DNA of 14,346 nt, taken from Bacteroidales bacterium (GTDB lineage Bacteria; Bacteroidota; Bacteroidia; Bacteroidales; UBA932). Every line of letters starts with the position of its first letter. The first letter of the stretch is position 1. The notes under the pieces were generated by a model. That model made no database searches and was not told where the DNA came from. It was given only the letters and a program-made list of their open reading frames with translations. The translations under genes were made by a program, and so were the position numbers. The stretch lies in contig JALNXR010000026.1 of NCBI GenBank assembly GCA_023230265.1, positions 1 through 14,346 of the forward strand. Reading direction: 5' to 3'. This document shows, piece by piece, positions 1 through 7,621 of the stretch.

Positions 1-909
1 GCATACAAAAACGACGGGACAGCAGACGTATATTACCAGAAAAATTATCCATTAGCTTCACAATCGTACATTCTTAATAATGCTTCATTTATAGAGACAA
101 ACTTTAATGGGATTCAGTTTGAAGTGAATTTAAATAATTTAAAAGTTGTTGTTTCATTTAAAGATAAATACGGAAGAGACATATTTTTAAGTGTGGAGGA
201 ACCGGGGATAGAACAAAAAAAACCTTTTACATTGCTGGCTCCGGTGGGTACAATATCAAAAAATCCGCAAACACTCCCGGTTTACTATATGTACAAAATG
301 TCTTTTGTTAAAAAAAACAGTTCTAAAATTAAAATTCTCATTGATGATGTCTCACACAAACCGGATGATTTCCAGTTGCCAATAGATTATTCAAGTAATT
401 ATTTTACCAGATACTCTTTAGATACATTCAATGCAGACTGGAATAAAAGCTTTCAGGGCACTCCATCAATGCTCGTGCCGGAATCAAATTGTTTAACAGA
501 TTCCGGAGTGCTTTATGAGCTGAACAATAACAGGGAGCACTTTGAGATAAAGCGAATGTCTGCCCAAAGGGATCAACACAACATTTTGATTGAGTTCTCT
601 CCCCCTGTCCCGGATCTCCTCTGCCTTAAAAACAATATTTTCACAGAAGGAGAGTTCAGTATCATCTCAGACAAAAGCGCGGGACACATAAAAGGCAACT
701 ATCAGGTTAAAAAAGAGATGGATCAGGTTCAAATAAAAATCCACCCCTGCGGAGGATGGATGCCAAACGAAAAAAGGCTGATTATTAAACTGATGCTTAA
801 AGTCGTAAGCGTTTTTAAAATTTGGCCGAAGAGTTATGTCTGGTCTGCTGTAATCAAAAACGACAAAGCAGGGGGTCTGCATATGGAGTCAAAATGGGAA
901 AGAATATGA
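1..909 (+). CDS. Unrecognised protein, 5' end outside window
   Basis: The reading frame is open from base 1 to a TGA at 907-909, so 302 residues are visible and the true start lies upstream. A GTG at 124 is an internal valine codon, not a convincing start. The visible part alternates short hydrophobic and charged stretches, suggesting a beta-rich fold. It ends in a segment rich in Trp, Lys and Ile. I see no signal peptide, membrane helix or catalytic motif in this part and cannot assign a family. An accessory or sugar-related beta-sandwich protein is possible but only a guess. It lies about 106 nt upstream of the GNAT gene on the same strand. Confidence 0.7.
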   Translation, partial: AYKNDGTADVYYQKNYPLASQSYILNNASFIETNFNGIQFEVNLNNLKVVVSFKDKYGRDIFLSVEEPGIEQKKPFTLLAPVGTISKNPQTLPVYYMYKMSFVKKNSSKIKILIDDVSHKPDDFQLPIDYSSNYFTRYSLDTFNADWNKSFQGTPSMLVPESNCLTDSGVLYELNNNREHFEIKRMSAQRDQHNILIEFSPPVPDLLCLKNNIFTEGEFSIISDKSAGHIKGNYQVKKEMDQVQIKIHPCGGWMPNEKRLIIKLMLKVVSVFKIWPKSYVWSAVIKNDKAGGLHMESKWERI

Positions 910-1015
910 ATGATTCAAAAAGGGAGGAGGATCATATCTATCACCCGGCAATCTGATTTTAAAATTCAGAGATTGGGAGAGTAATTAAGCATTATAAATA
1001 TAATAAGAGAGGATT

Positions 1016-1891
1016 ATGGAAATAAAATCTTTGGCAAATGTTGATTTTGACCTTATATACAAGGCCTTCAATCTTGCTTTTGCAGACTATGAGGTTAAGC
1101 AGGACAAAAAGCAACTTTTAAAAATGTTAAGAAGACGCGGGTTTGACCCTGATTTGTCTTTTGCAGCATTTGATAATAATCAAATTATAGCGTTTACCCT
1201 CAATGGGATTGGTAGTTACAACGGAATACAGACTGCCTACGATACAGGAACGGGAACCTTAAAAGATTATCGGGGAAAAGGTTTGGCATCAGAGGTTTTT
1301 AAATACTCTATTCCATATCTGAAAAAGAAGGGCATAGAACAATATCTTCTGGAGGTGCTTCAGCATAATACTAAAGCGGTCTCTGTGTATAAAAATCTTG
1401 GTTTTAAAGTAACCCGTGAGTTTAACTACTTCGTTCAGAAGAAGGAAGATATAGGTATTATTAAAGAAAAGGGAGATCAGGTTTTTAAAGAAAAGAGAGA
1501 TCCGGGATACCTGATCAGACAAATTGATATTGAGAGAGTGGAATCTGCCTTTGATTATTGGGATTTCTGCCCATCCTGGCAAAATGGTTTTGAGTCAATC
1601 AAAAGGGCATCCGGAGATTTTATAGTCTTAGGTGCTTTTTACGGGAGTACTCTGGCAGGTTACTGTGTTTTTGAACCTGAATCAGGAGATTTAACACAGA
1701 TAGCAGTCGATCCGGAACACAGAAGAGAAGGTATAGCCTCCCGTCTTCTAAATGAAGCAGTAAAAACAAACAGAAGCGATGTTATAAAGATTATAAACAC
1801 CGATATATCCTGTGATTCAATGAATGGTTTTGTGGAGTCAAAAGGGATACAGTTAAAAGGGAAACAATTTGAAATGGTAAAAAAATTATAA
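1016..1891 (+). CDS. Tandem-domain GNAT N-acetyltransferase
   Basis: This 291-aa protein is probably a cytoplasmic acetyl-CoA-dependent acyltransferase. It carries two GNAT units. The N-terminal one (about residues 1-140) has acetyl-CoA pyrophosphate-loop motif YRGKGLA at 85-91, followed by a typical 'N-x-KA-x-x-x-Y-x-x-x-GF' helix. The C-terminal one (about 160-291) has HRREGIA at 235-241 after a DLTQIAVDP strand. Both loops fit the family consensus (Q/R)xxGx(G/A), so both could bind cofactor. The substrate cannot be told from sequence. The ATG is preceded at 1005-1013 by a purine-rich AAGAGAGGA, one of the few Shine-Dalgarno-like sites in this window. The gene is followed after 13 nt by the DUF3795 gene, suggesting co-transcription. 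Confidence 0.88.
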   Translation: MEIKSLANVDFDLIYKAFNLAFADYEVKQDKKQLLKMLRRRGFDPDLSFAAFDNNQIIAFTLNGIGSYNGIQTAYDTGTGTLKDYRGKGLASEVFKYSIPYLKKKGIEQYLLEVLQHNTKAVSVYKNLGFKVTREFNYFVQKKEDIGIIKEKGDQVFKEKRDPGYLIRQIDIERVESAFDYWDFCPSWQNGFESIKRASGDFIVLGAFYGSTLAGYCVFEPESGDLTQIAVDPEHRREGIASRLLNEAVKTNRSDVIKIINTDISCDSMNGFVESKGIQLKGKQFEMVKKL

Positions 1892-1904
1892 ATAATTAAC
1901 AATT

Positions 1905-2336
1905 ATGAAAAATGAAATTGTAGCACCTTGTGGAATAGGTTGCTTTAATTGTGAACTCTATTCTGAGAATGTAACAGCGGAGATTCAGGCAAGGATCTCT
2001 CAATTAACTAAAATACCGGCTGAAAAAATTTCCTGCAAAGGTTGTGCAGGAGGAGACTTGTGCCTTTTCCTCAAATTACAGGGCAAAAGTTGTAAAACTC
2101 TGGACTGTGTAAACCGGAAAGGAGTTGATTTCTGTTTCGAATGTCCGGATTTTCCTTGTGATTTGCTTATGCCATTGGCAAATGGTGCTGATAAATACCC
2201 TCACAACCTTAAAGTATTCAATCTGTGTTCCATTAAGAAATTGGGTCTTGAGGAGTGGAAACGGCAGTCAACCAGTATAAAACAGAAATATTTCTGTAAG
2301 AGTTTTGAAATAGGCAAAGGTGGAAGCGATAACTAA
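1905..2336 (+). CDS. DUF3795 cysteine-rich protein
   Basis: This small 143-aa protein begins with a CGxxCxxC element (C9, C13, C16) followed by Tyr. It continues with many paired cysteines (CKGC, a CFEC pair and others) in its middle. This layout matches the DUF3795 family, whose function is not established. The cysteines suggest binding of zinc or an iron-sulfur cluster, which is inference. There is no signal peptide or membrane segment, so it is probably cytoplasmic. It sits 13 nt after the GNAT gene, and its last 17 bases overlap the CPBP protease gene, which points to translational coupling. The spacer before the ATG is AT-rich with no Shine-Dalgarno. Confidence 0.82.
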   Translation: MKNEIVAPCGIGCFNCELYSENVTAEIQARISQLTKIPAEKISCKGCAGGDLCLFLKLQGKSCKTLDCVNRKGVDFCFECPDFPCDLLMPLANGADKYPHNLKVFNLCSIKKLGLEEWKRQSTSIKQKYFCKSFEIGKGGSDN

Positions 2337-3174
2337 GCAGAATAAACTGTTCCCGGCAGAACCGGACTGCCCTGTTCGTTTCCCGTATAAGTTTTTCATA
2401 TTCACATTTATCTGGTCCTGGATAATATGGATTTTCATAGCCTTATGGAGTAATGGGATTATTCCAGGATATGAATCTCTTAAGAATTTTAAATACCCTT
2501 TAGCAGCACTTGGAGCATTTGGTCCTATGGCAGGTGCTCTTTTTTCATTACGAAAAAATTTGAGCGGAGAGTCAATCAGAGATTATCTTAAAAGATGTTT
2601 GGATTTAAAAATCGGTTGGAAGGCCTATGTTTTCCCAATCGTAATATTTGGAGGTATTACATTTATTTCCTGGATACTCCCGGAATTTTCCGGAGAGGAT
2701 AGGTTACCAATGTTGTTACCCTCATTGTGGATTTTTATACCCTGTCTGATCTTTATGATGTTTCTTGGAGGAGGTCAGGAGGAGTTTGGGTGGAGAGGAT
2801 ATGCCCTGCCAATTTTAGAACAAAAATATGGTATATGGCTGGCCAATATCATTCTTGGATTAATTTGGGCATTCTGGCATATTCCATTGTGGTTCATAGA
2901 AGGAACTACTCAAGTCTATATGAATTATAGCGGATTTGTCCTCTTCTCAGTAGGTTGTTCCCTGATTCTGTCCTGGTTTATGAGACTATCAGACAATAAA
3001 CCTTTTGCAGGGATATATGCACACGGACTTGCCAATGCTTTTATTGCAATAATGCCTGTCATCGTTCTGCAAAAACACTTACCTCAGCCGCGTTATTGGA
3101 TATGGGTTGTTTCTACTTTGCTGGTTGGAATAATTATTACGGTTTATCGAAAGGATGGAACTTTACGGACTTAA
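2320..3174 (+). CDS. CPBP-family intramembrane metalloprotease (CAAX-protease-like)
   Basis: This 284-aa polytopic membrane protein has about seven or eight hydrophobic helices. It shows the three CPBP/Abi motifs: EEFGWRG with E154-E155 and R159, FWHIPLW with H187, and HGLAN with H235 and N239. In this family the two Glu and the His residues form the active site of an intramembrane protease. Eukaryotic relatives process prenylated CAAX proteins. Bacterial members are often linked to peptide or bacteriocin immunity or to regulated proteolysis, but the substrate here is unknown. The only start giving a full first helix is a GTG inside the end of the DUF3795 gene (17-bp overlap). Start choice is therefore less certain than identity. 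Confidence 0.87.
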   Translation: MEAITKQNKLFPAEPDCPVRFPYKFFIFTFIWSWIIWIFIALWSNGIIPGYESLKNFKYPLAALGAFGPMAGALFSLRKNLSGESIRDYLKRCLDLKIGWKAYVFPIVIFGGITFISWILPEFSGEDRLPMLLPSLWIFIPCLIFMMFLGGGQEEFGWRGYALPILEQKYGIWLANIILGLIWAFWHIPLWFIEGTTQVYMNYSGFVLFSVGCSLILSWFMRLSDNKPFAGIYAHGLANAFIAIMPVIVLQKHLPQPRYWIWVVSTLLVGIIITVYRKDGTLRT

Positions 3175-3290
3175 TGCATTTGAGCCGCAGGTTGGTCCTC
3201 ATCTTACTTATATGGTCTATTTCAGACCGATGAGCTTAACAAAGTCTATAAAATTTCAGGCAGGGAGAGACATGAGAGAGACAGAAAAGG

Positions 3291-3321
3291 AAACAAAAAA
3301 AATCCCGCCATTGAGGCGGGA
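3291..3321 (-). terminator. Intrinsic terminator of the cold-shock gene
   Basis: Read on the minus strand, a perfect 7-bp stem TCCCGCC / GGCGGGA with a 5-nt loop (3303-3321) is followed at once by a run of eight T residues and then more T-rich sequence. This is a textbook Rho-independent terminator 28 nt beyond the cold-shock stop codon. On the plus strand the same stem is followed only by CCTTTTC, so it may act weakly on the CPBP transcript arriving from the other side. Confidence 0.85.
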
Positions 3322-3348
3322 CCTTTTCACTGTATATGTTAAAAAAAA

Positions 3349-3540
3349 TTATACACGCTTAACATTTACTGCATTGAGACCTTTTTTGCCCTCTTTGAGG
3401 TCAAAAGTTACCTCGTCGTTGTCCCTGATCCTGCCTAATACGCCGGATGAGTGTACAAAATACTCTGTAGAAGAGTTTGAATCTTTGATAAAACCAAAAC
3501 CTTTTGTTTCATCATAAAATTTAACGGTACCGTTGTTCAT
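3349..3540 (-). CDS. Cold-shock domain protein (CspA family)
   Basis: This 63-aa protein is a single cold-shock domain, an OB-fold that binds single-stranded RNA or DNA and acts as an RNA chaperone. The RNP1 motif KGFGFI is at residues 13-18. RNP2 appears as YFVHSS at 27-32, slightly different from the common VFVHFS but with the aromatic and His residues kept. The length is a little shorter than the usual 65-70 aa. It is a single-gene unit: its own terminator lies downstream and a candidate promoter element lies about 50 nt upstream. An overlapping plus-strand open frame here is an antisense shadow. Confidence 0.93.
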   Translation of the reverse strand: MNNGTVKFYDETKGFGFIKDSNSSTEYFVHSSGVLGRIRDNDEVTFDLKEGKKGLNAVNVKRV

Positions 3541-3593
3541 TAAATAAAAATAAAATTGTTAGGGTGTAAAGGTATGGTAACAAAACGGATAAA

Positions 3594-3601
3594 CAAAATT
3601 A
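3594..3601 (-). promoter_or_regulatory. Candidate Bacteroidetes -7 element for the cold-shock gene
   Basis: The minus strand reads TAATTTTG, matching TAnnTTTG. It would give a leader of about 50 nt before the ATG at 3540. I find no good TTTG element 17-23 nt further upstream, so the call is tentative. The AT-rich gap 3541-3764 holds no gene. Confidence 0.35.
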
Positions 3602-3723
3602 TCTGTGAAAATTTTGTTATAAATCATATAATCTGATAATTACGAAACACAAATTTTGCATTTTTGAAAGTTTATACTGCGTAACCACCTGTATTTCTTG
3701 TTAATGACAAAATCTTCGTCGAT

Positions 3724-3760
3724 GAAATACCCCGCCCGGCAACCGGCGGCCGCGTATTTC
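3724..3760 (-). other. Long GC-rich hairpin directly after pgk
   Basis: Four nucleotides past the pgk stop codon lies a large inverted repeat. Its outer arms are perfect (GAAATAC at one end, GTATTTC at the other). The inner arms CCGCCGG and CCGGGCGG pair with one bulged G around a 3-nt loop. There is no immediate T-run on the minus strand, so it is not a classic intrinsic terminator. It probably marks or protects the 3' end of pgk mRNA. Confidence 0.6.
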
Positions 3761-3764
3761 TCCC

Positions 3765-5021
3765 TTATTCCCGTATCGCCCTGATCCCGGGCAACTCTAT
3801 CCCCTCCAGGTACTCCAGCATCGCACCGCCGCCGGTAGAAACATAACTAACCTTGCCGGCAAAACCCATCTGTGTAACTGCTGCCACCGAGTCTCCCCCG
3901 CCTACAAGGGTAAAAACTCCGCCTGATGTAACTTCTGCCAGTAAAGATGCAATTTTTCTGGTTCCGGCAGCAAATTTTTCCAGTTCAAAAACACCCACAG
4001 GACCGTTCCATAGTATGGTTTTTGACTGACGGATAACCTTTTCCCATTCCGAAATCATAGAATCCGATGCATCAAGACCCATCCACCCCTCGGGAATATT
4101 ATCTATGGGGCAGACCTTAGAGTTGGCCTCGTTGTTGAAAGCATCGGCAATTACCACATCTCCTGAATAATAAAGCCTCACATTCTTTGCTTTGGCCTTT
4201 TCCAGGATAGATCCTGCAAGCTCAAGCTGATCCTCTTCACACAGGGAGCTCCCGATTTTTCCGCCCCCGGCTTTAACAAAAGTATAAGCCATACCTCCGC
4301 CGATTATCATATTATCAACTACATCAAAAAGTTTCTCAATAATTGCAATCTTGGTTGAGATCTTTGCTCCGCCAAGTATGGCAGTGACAGGATGAACCGG
4401 AGATTTAAGCACTTTATCAATTGCTTTTATCTCCCCCTCCATTACATATCCAAACATTTTATCGCGAGGAAAGTATTTGGCTATAAGCGCAGTAGAGGCA
4501 TGTGACCTGTGTGCGGTTCCAAAAGCATCATTGATATAACAATCAGCATATGAAGCAAGTTTCAAGGTAAACTTTTTCTGTCTCTCCTTCATCTCAGATT
4601 TTGCTGCTTTCTTAATATCTTCAGGTGCATCTTCTGCAAGATCTCTGGGTTTGCCCTCCTCCTCGGCATAAAATCTGAGATTCTCCAGCAGCAAAACCTC
4701 TCCCGGCTGCAGTGTGGCAGAAAGCCTGGCAACTTCTCTACCCATACAATCAGGGGCAAACTTAACCTCTCTCCCCAGTTTCTCTTCAATAGCGGGGATA
4801 ATATGCTTAAGTGAATATTTGCCGGAAGGTCCTTTGGGCCTGCCCAGGTGAGACATAATTATCAGGGAACCGCCGGAAGCGAGTACCTTTTTAAGAGTCG
4901 GGATTGCTGCCCTGATCCTGGTGTCATCGGTTATCTGAAAAGAGTCGCTCAGAGGAACATTAAAATCAACCCGGACAATAGCCCTCTTGCCCCTGAAGTC
5001 ATAATTGTCAATGTTTTGCAT
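3765..5021 (-). CDS. pgk: Phosphoglycerate kinase
   Basis: This enzyme of glycolysis and gluconeogenesis transfers phosphate between 1,3-bisphosphoglycerate and ADP in the cytoplasm. From the ATG at 5021 it is 418 aa, normal for the family. Visible hallmarks are the RVDFNVPL signature (residues 17-24), the substrate-binding SHLGRPKG (57-64), the LENLRFY block, a mid-protein LGGAKISTK nucleotide-binding segment, and the C-terminal GGGDSVAAV loop. The frame is open further upstream to a TTG at 5045. I prefer the ATG because related Bacteroides proteins start at MQ(N/T)I and a -7 promoter element lies only about 13 nt before that TTG. The gene stands alone, divergent from the methyltransferase gene, and ends at a strong hairpin. 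Confidence 0.96.
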   Translation of the reverse strand: MQNIDNYDFRGKRAIVRVDFNVPLSDSFQITDDTRIRAAIPTLKKVLASGGSLIIMSHLGRPKGPSGKYSLKHIIPAIEEKLGREVKFAPDCMGREVARLSATLQPGEVLLLENLRFYAEEEGKPRDLAEDAPEDIKKAAKSEMKERQKKFTLKLASYADCYINDAFGTAHRSHASTALIAKYFPRDKMFGYVMEGEIKAIDKVLKSPVHPVTAILGGAKISTKIAIIEKLFDVVDNMIIGGGMAYTFVKAGGGKIGSSLCEEDQLELAGSILEKAKAKNVRLYYSGDVVIADAFNNEANSKVCPIDNIPEGWMGLDASDSMISEWEKVIRQSKTILWNGPVGVFELEKFAAGTRKIASLLAEVTSGGVFTLVGGGDSVAAVTQMGFAGKVSYVSTGGGAMLEYLEGIELPGIRAIRE

Positions 5022-5057
5022 GTTAAAAAATTTATGATTATCCAATGGTCATTTGTA

Positions 5058-5065
5058 CAAATTTA
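5058..5065 (-). promoter_or_regulatory. Candidate -7 promoter element of pgk
   Basis: The minus strand reads TAAATTTG, an exact match to TAnnTTTG. Transcription would start near 5053, giving a leader of about 30 nt to the ATG at 5021. No clear -33 TTTG is visible at the usual distance, so the assignment rests on the -7 element and position alone. Confidence 0.4.
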
Positions 5066-5140
5066 AGAATATTACCGGAAAAGTATTACCTTAGTCAATG
5101 TAAACGATCAGCAATTTACACTAACAATTTACAATAAAAG

Positions 5141-6127
5141 ATGTTTTTGGAGTCGCCTTCCGGATGGAGTGAATATGAACTGATAGATTCGGGAAATTTT
5201 GAAAAGCTGGAGAGGTTCGGTAAGTACATATTGATCCGTCCCGAGCCAAAGGCACTGTGGGACAAACATCTGTCAGAAAAGGAGTGGCTCTCTTCTGCTC
5301 ATACAAGGTTCTCTGCCGGTGCCGGTTTTTCTGCTTCCGGAAAAGAGGATCCCGGAACATGGAAGATGCTAAAGAAGATGGACGAGCAGTGGATTATTCC
5401 CTACAAAAAGGGGAAATTGTCAATTAATCTAAGGCTGGGTCTCACCTCTTTCAAGCATGTCGGTGTTTTCCCGGAGCAGGCACCCAACTGGGATTACATC
5501 TTTTCAAAAACAAAGATGATTGCTCAAAATGGTCAGTCAGCTAAAAATGATCAGCCTTCCCAAAAAGGACAGTTTACTCAAAAAGGGATGGGAGAAGATT
5601 CGAAAAAGCCGAAAATCCTCAATCTTTTTGCTTACACCGGGGCGGCATCCCTGGCTGCAAAACAGGCAGGGGCTGATGTTGTACATCTGGATTCAGTAAA
5701 ACAGGTTGTAAACTGGGCCAGAGTAAATATGGAACTCAGCCGGCTTGACGGCATCAGATGGATTATTGAAGATGCACTAAAATTTGTTAACAGGGAGGCC
5801 AGAAGAGGGAACCTGTACCAGGGGATAATTCTTGATCCTCCTGCATACGGGCACGGTCCGGAAGGAGAGAGGTGGAAACTCGACGAACATCTGTATGAAA
5901 TGCTTAAGGCAGTTTCAAAGATACTGTCGCCGGCCAACAGTTTTCTTGTGCTGAATCTATACTCCAACGGTTACTCCGCTGTGCTGGCTGAAACTCTGGT
6001 CAGGGAGGCTTTTCTCACCGGAAAGGAGAGGAGCGGAACGAAAATTCCCGGATGTGGAGAACTCGTGTTAAAGGATTCATTTGGAAGATCGCTGCCCCTG
6101 AGTGTTTTTGTAAGGCTGGAACGATAA
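5141..6127 (+). CDS. Class I SAM-dependent methyltransferase (PF10672/RlmI-like)
   Basis: This 328-aa cytoplasmic enzyme is probably an RNA methyltransferase related to the RlmI/RlmK group. The C-terminal Rossmann domain has SAM-binding motif I NLFAYTGAAS (from residue 161), an acidic LD after the second strand, and the catalytic-loop LDPPAYGHG (231-239). The N-terminal part (about 1-125) lacks an obvious PUA domain, unlike E. coli RlmI, and contains the family's RPEPKALW-like stretch. Between the two halves lies an unusual linker of hexapeptide repeats (residues 128-151). The exact substrate is not deducible. The gene is divergent from pgk and is followed 47 nt later by lgt on the same strand. 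Confidence 0.85.
   Translation: MFLESPSGWSEYELIDSGNFEKLERFGKYILIRPEPKALWDKHLSEKEWLSSAHTRFSAGAGFSASGKEDPGTWKMLKKMDEQWIIPYKKGKLSINLRLGLTSFKHVGVFPEQAPNWDYIFSKTKMIAQNGQSAKNDQPSQKGQFTQKGMGEDSKKPKILNLFAYTGAASLAAKQAGADVVHLDSVKQVVNWARVNMELSRLDGIRWIIEDALKFVNREARRGNLYQGIILDPPAYGHGPEGERWKLDEHLYEMLKAVSKILSPANSFLVLNLYSNGYSAVLAETLVREAFLTGKERSGTKIPGCGELVLKDSFGRSLPLSVFVRLER
5522..5593 (+). repeat. 18-bp in-frame tandem repeat, about 4 imperfect units
   Basis: Four consecutive 18-bp units encode AQNGQS, AKNDQP, SQKGQF and TQKGMG, i.e. a [A/S/T]-[Q/K]-[N/K]-[G/D]-Q-x hexapeptide. The fourth unit is the most degenerate. The repeat falls exactly in the linker between the N-terminal domain and the SAM-binding domain of the methyltransferase. 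Confidence 0.75.
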
Positions 6128-6174
6128 TTATTTTATAAATATCAGAATTTAGAAATATCACATTTATAAAAAAT

Positions 6175-7050
6175 ATGAATACATTTCTCTCGGTCACATG
6201 GGCCCCGTCACCCGATATAATATCAATAGGTTCAATACATATAAGATATTACAGCATTCTGTTTGTATCTGGTTTTATTATCGGGTATTACATATTTTTA
6301 AGATTTTTCAAAAGGGAAGGAGTCCCTGTTGAAATTTTAGACAAACTGCTCTACATTTTACTTGGAGCAGCGGTGGTGGGAGCCCGTCTTGGACATTGTC
6401 TCTTCTATGAACCTGAGTACTATCTTGCAAAGCCTGTAGAGATATTAAAAGTTTGGGAGGGAGGACTGGCGAGTCATGGAGGAGCTATTGCAATACTTTT
6501 GGCAATATGGTGGTTTGTAAGAAAATACGGGAAAAAATATCGGTTTGATTTTCTATGGATAATGGACAGACTGGGAATTGCAACTGCTCTTGCAGGAGCA
6601 CTTATAAGACTTGGCAATCTCATGAATTCAGAGATTTATGGCAATCCGACCGATCTCCCATGGGGCTTTATTTTTACGCTCAGAGGAGAGACTGTTCCCA
6701 AGCATCCCACCCAAATTTACGAAGCCTTGTCATACCTTCTGTTGTTCGGGATACTGATGCTTCTCTATTACAAAATTTTACCCCGCCTCAAAAGGGGTAC
6801 TCTGTTTGGCCTGTTCCTGACAGGACTATTCACAGCCCGTTTCTTTATTGAGTATGTGAAGGAACCGCAGGTGGCTTTTGAACAGGGAATGGCCCTGAAT
6901 ATGGGACAGTTGCTTAGTCTTCCATTTATAATAGCGGGTCTGGCTTTAATTTTCTGGAGTGTAAAGAAAGGTAAACCGGCTATGGTAGAACCCGAACCGG
7001 TAAAACCAAGCCGGGAACAAGTACGGGTGAAACCAAAAGGGAAATATTAG
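6175..7050 (+). CDS. lgt: Prolipoprotein diacylglyceryl transferase
   Basis: Lgt transfers diacylglycerol from phosphatidylglycerol to the lipobox cysteine of prelipoproteins, the first step of lipoprotein maturation in the inner membrane. The 291-aa protein is polytopic, with about seven hydrophobic helices. Conserved features are GARLGH after the second helix, SHGG at 100-103 in the periplasmic-side loop, the Lgt signature IRLGNLMNSE (R145, N148, E153), and HPTQIYE at 177-183. It ends in a Lys/Pro-rich cytoplasmic tail beyond the last helix. The start ATG gives a proper N-terminal region, with no Shine-Dalgarno in an AT-rich leader. The 3' end shows a small duplication including the stop codon. 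Confidence 0.95.
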   Translation: MNTFLSVTWAPSPDIISIGSIHIRYYSILFVSGFIIGYYIFLRFFKREGVPVEILDKLLYILLGAAVVGARLGHCLFYEPEYYLAKPVEILKVWEGGLASHGGAIAILLAIWWFVRKYGKKYRFDFLWIMDRLGIATALAGALIRLGNLMNSEIYGNPTDLPWGFIFTLRGETVPKHPTQIYEALSYLLLFGILMLLYYKILPRLKRGTLFGLFLTGLFTARFFIEYVKEPQVAFEQGMALNMGQLLSLPFIIAGLALIFWSVKKGKPAMVEPEPVKPSREQVRVKPKGKY

Positions 7051-7067
7051 GAAGGGAAATATTAGGA
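7037..7067 (+). repeat. 15-bp tandem duplication across the lgt stop codon
   Basis: The 16-nt string AAGGGAAATATTAGGA occurs twice with a 15-nt period. The second copy keeps frame and supplies a second in-frame TAG (encoding EGKY then stop) just after the real stop. It looks like a recent slippage duplication with little effect on the protein. Confidence 0.7.
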
Positions 7068-7093
7068 TTTAAGAAAGGGTCTTCTTTACTGCG

Positions 7094-7543
7094 TTACTCC
7101 CTCTCCTGCTCCCTTCTGATATCCTTCTCCTTAATGGAGTGTCGTTTATCGTACTCCCTTTTGCCACGGGCTAGTGCAATGTTGAGTTTTGCGTAGCCAT
7201 TCTGTGCAATGAAAAGCCTGGTGGCGACAATTGTCATCCCCTTCTCCCGTGAAGCCCTGAACAATTTTCTAAGCTCTCTGGATGTGAGCAACAGTTTTCT
7301 CTCTCTTCTGGGATCATGTTTGTTAAAACTGCCCCACCAGTAATCCGCAATGTGCATATTCCTGACAAAAAGCTCGCTGCCCACGAAATAACAATATGAA
7401 TCGGCAAGGGATGCCTTGCCTGCGCGGATTGATTTTATCTCGGTGCCTGTAAGTACAATGCCGGCAGTAAAGCTCTCTATGAATTCATATTCAAAAGAGG
7501 CCTTTTTATTCTTTATCTCTATGTTGCTTTTAGCTTTGGGCAT
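7094..7543 (-). CDS. smpB: SsrA-binding protein SmpB
   Basis: SmpB binds tmRNA and delivers it to stalled ribosomes in trans-translation. The 149-aa length is typical. Recognisable blocks are the N-terminal [10 protein letters not shown] beta strand, [10 protein letters not shown] at 31-40, the NMHIADY block, the [11 protein letters not shown] segment, and a highly basic C-terminal tail. That tail occupies the decoding centre and mRNA channel in known SmpB proteins. Met-Pro-Lys at the start is a normal beginning. It faces lgt tail-to-tail (43 nt apart) and miaA head-to-head (78 nt apart). The tmRNA gene itself is not in the window. Confidence 0.96.
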   Translation of the reverse strand: MPKAKSNIEIKNKKASFEYEFIESFTAGIVLTGTEIKSIRAGKASLADSYCYFVGSELFVRNMHIADYWWGSFNKHDPRRERKLLLTSRELRKLFRASREKGMTIVATRLFIAQNGYAKLNIALARGKREYDKRHSIKEKDIRREQERE

Positions 7544-7598
7544 ATTTCAAACAGGTCACCTCTCCCCGGTTTTTGACACAAATGAATGGAAGAGAGTG

Positions 7599-7617
7599 CA
7601 AAAATAGTTTAAATTTG
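7599..7617. promoter_or_regulatory. Back-to-back -7 elements between smpB and miaA
   Basis: On the minus strand 7606-7599 reads TATTTTTG. On the plus strand 7610-7617 reads TAAATTTG. Both match TAnnTTTG and are only 3 nt apart. The first would give smpB a leader of about 50 nt. The second ends 4 nt before the miaA ATG. Neither has a clear TTTG at the usual upstream distance, so these are tentative. Confidence 0.3.
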
Positions 7618-7621
7618 CCGA

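Noticed and set aside
906..956. A 16-residue frame starting in an ATGA overlap with the first gene's stop
   Set aside because: Too short, no recognisable content and no conservation evidence.
952..976. Imperfect hairpin upstream of the GNAT gene
   Set aside because: Needs two bulges and is mostly A/T pairing.
3198..3236. Nested inverted repeat (CTCATC/GATGAG around GGTCT/AGACC)
   Set aside because: Asymmetric bulge and no T-run, so not convincing as a terminator or riboswitch.
3155..3517. A 120-codon plus-strand open frame after the CPBP gene
   Set aside because: It overlaps the end of CPBP, runs through the terminator hairpin and lies antisense to the clear cold-shock gene. Its composition resembles no protein family.
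5112..5133. CAATTTACA repeated with a 13-nt period upstream of the methyltransferase start
   Set aside because: Short, AT-rich and likely chance in low-complexity sequence.
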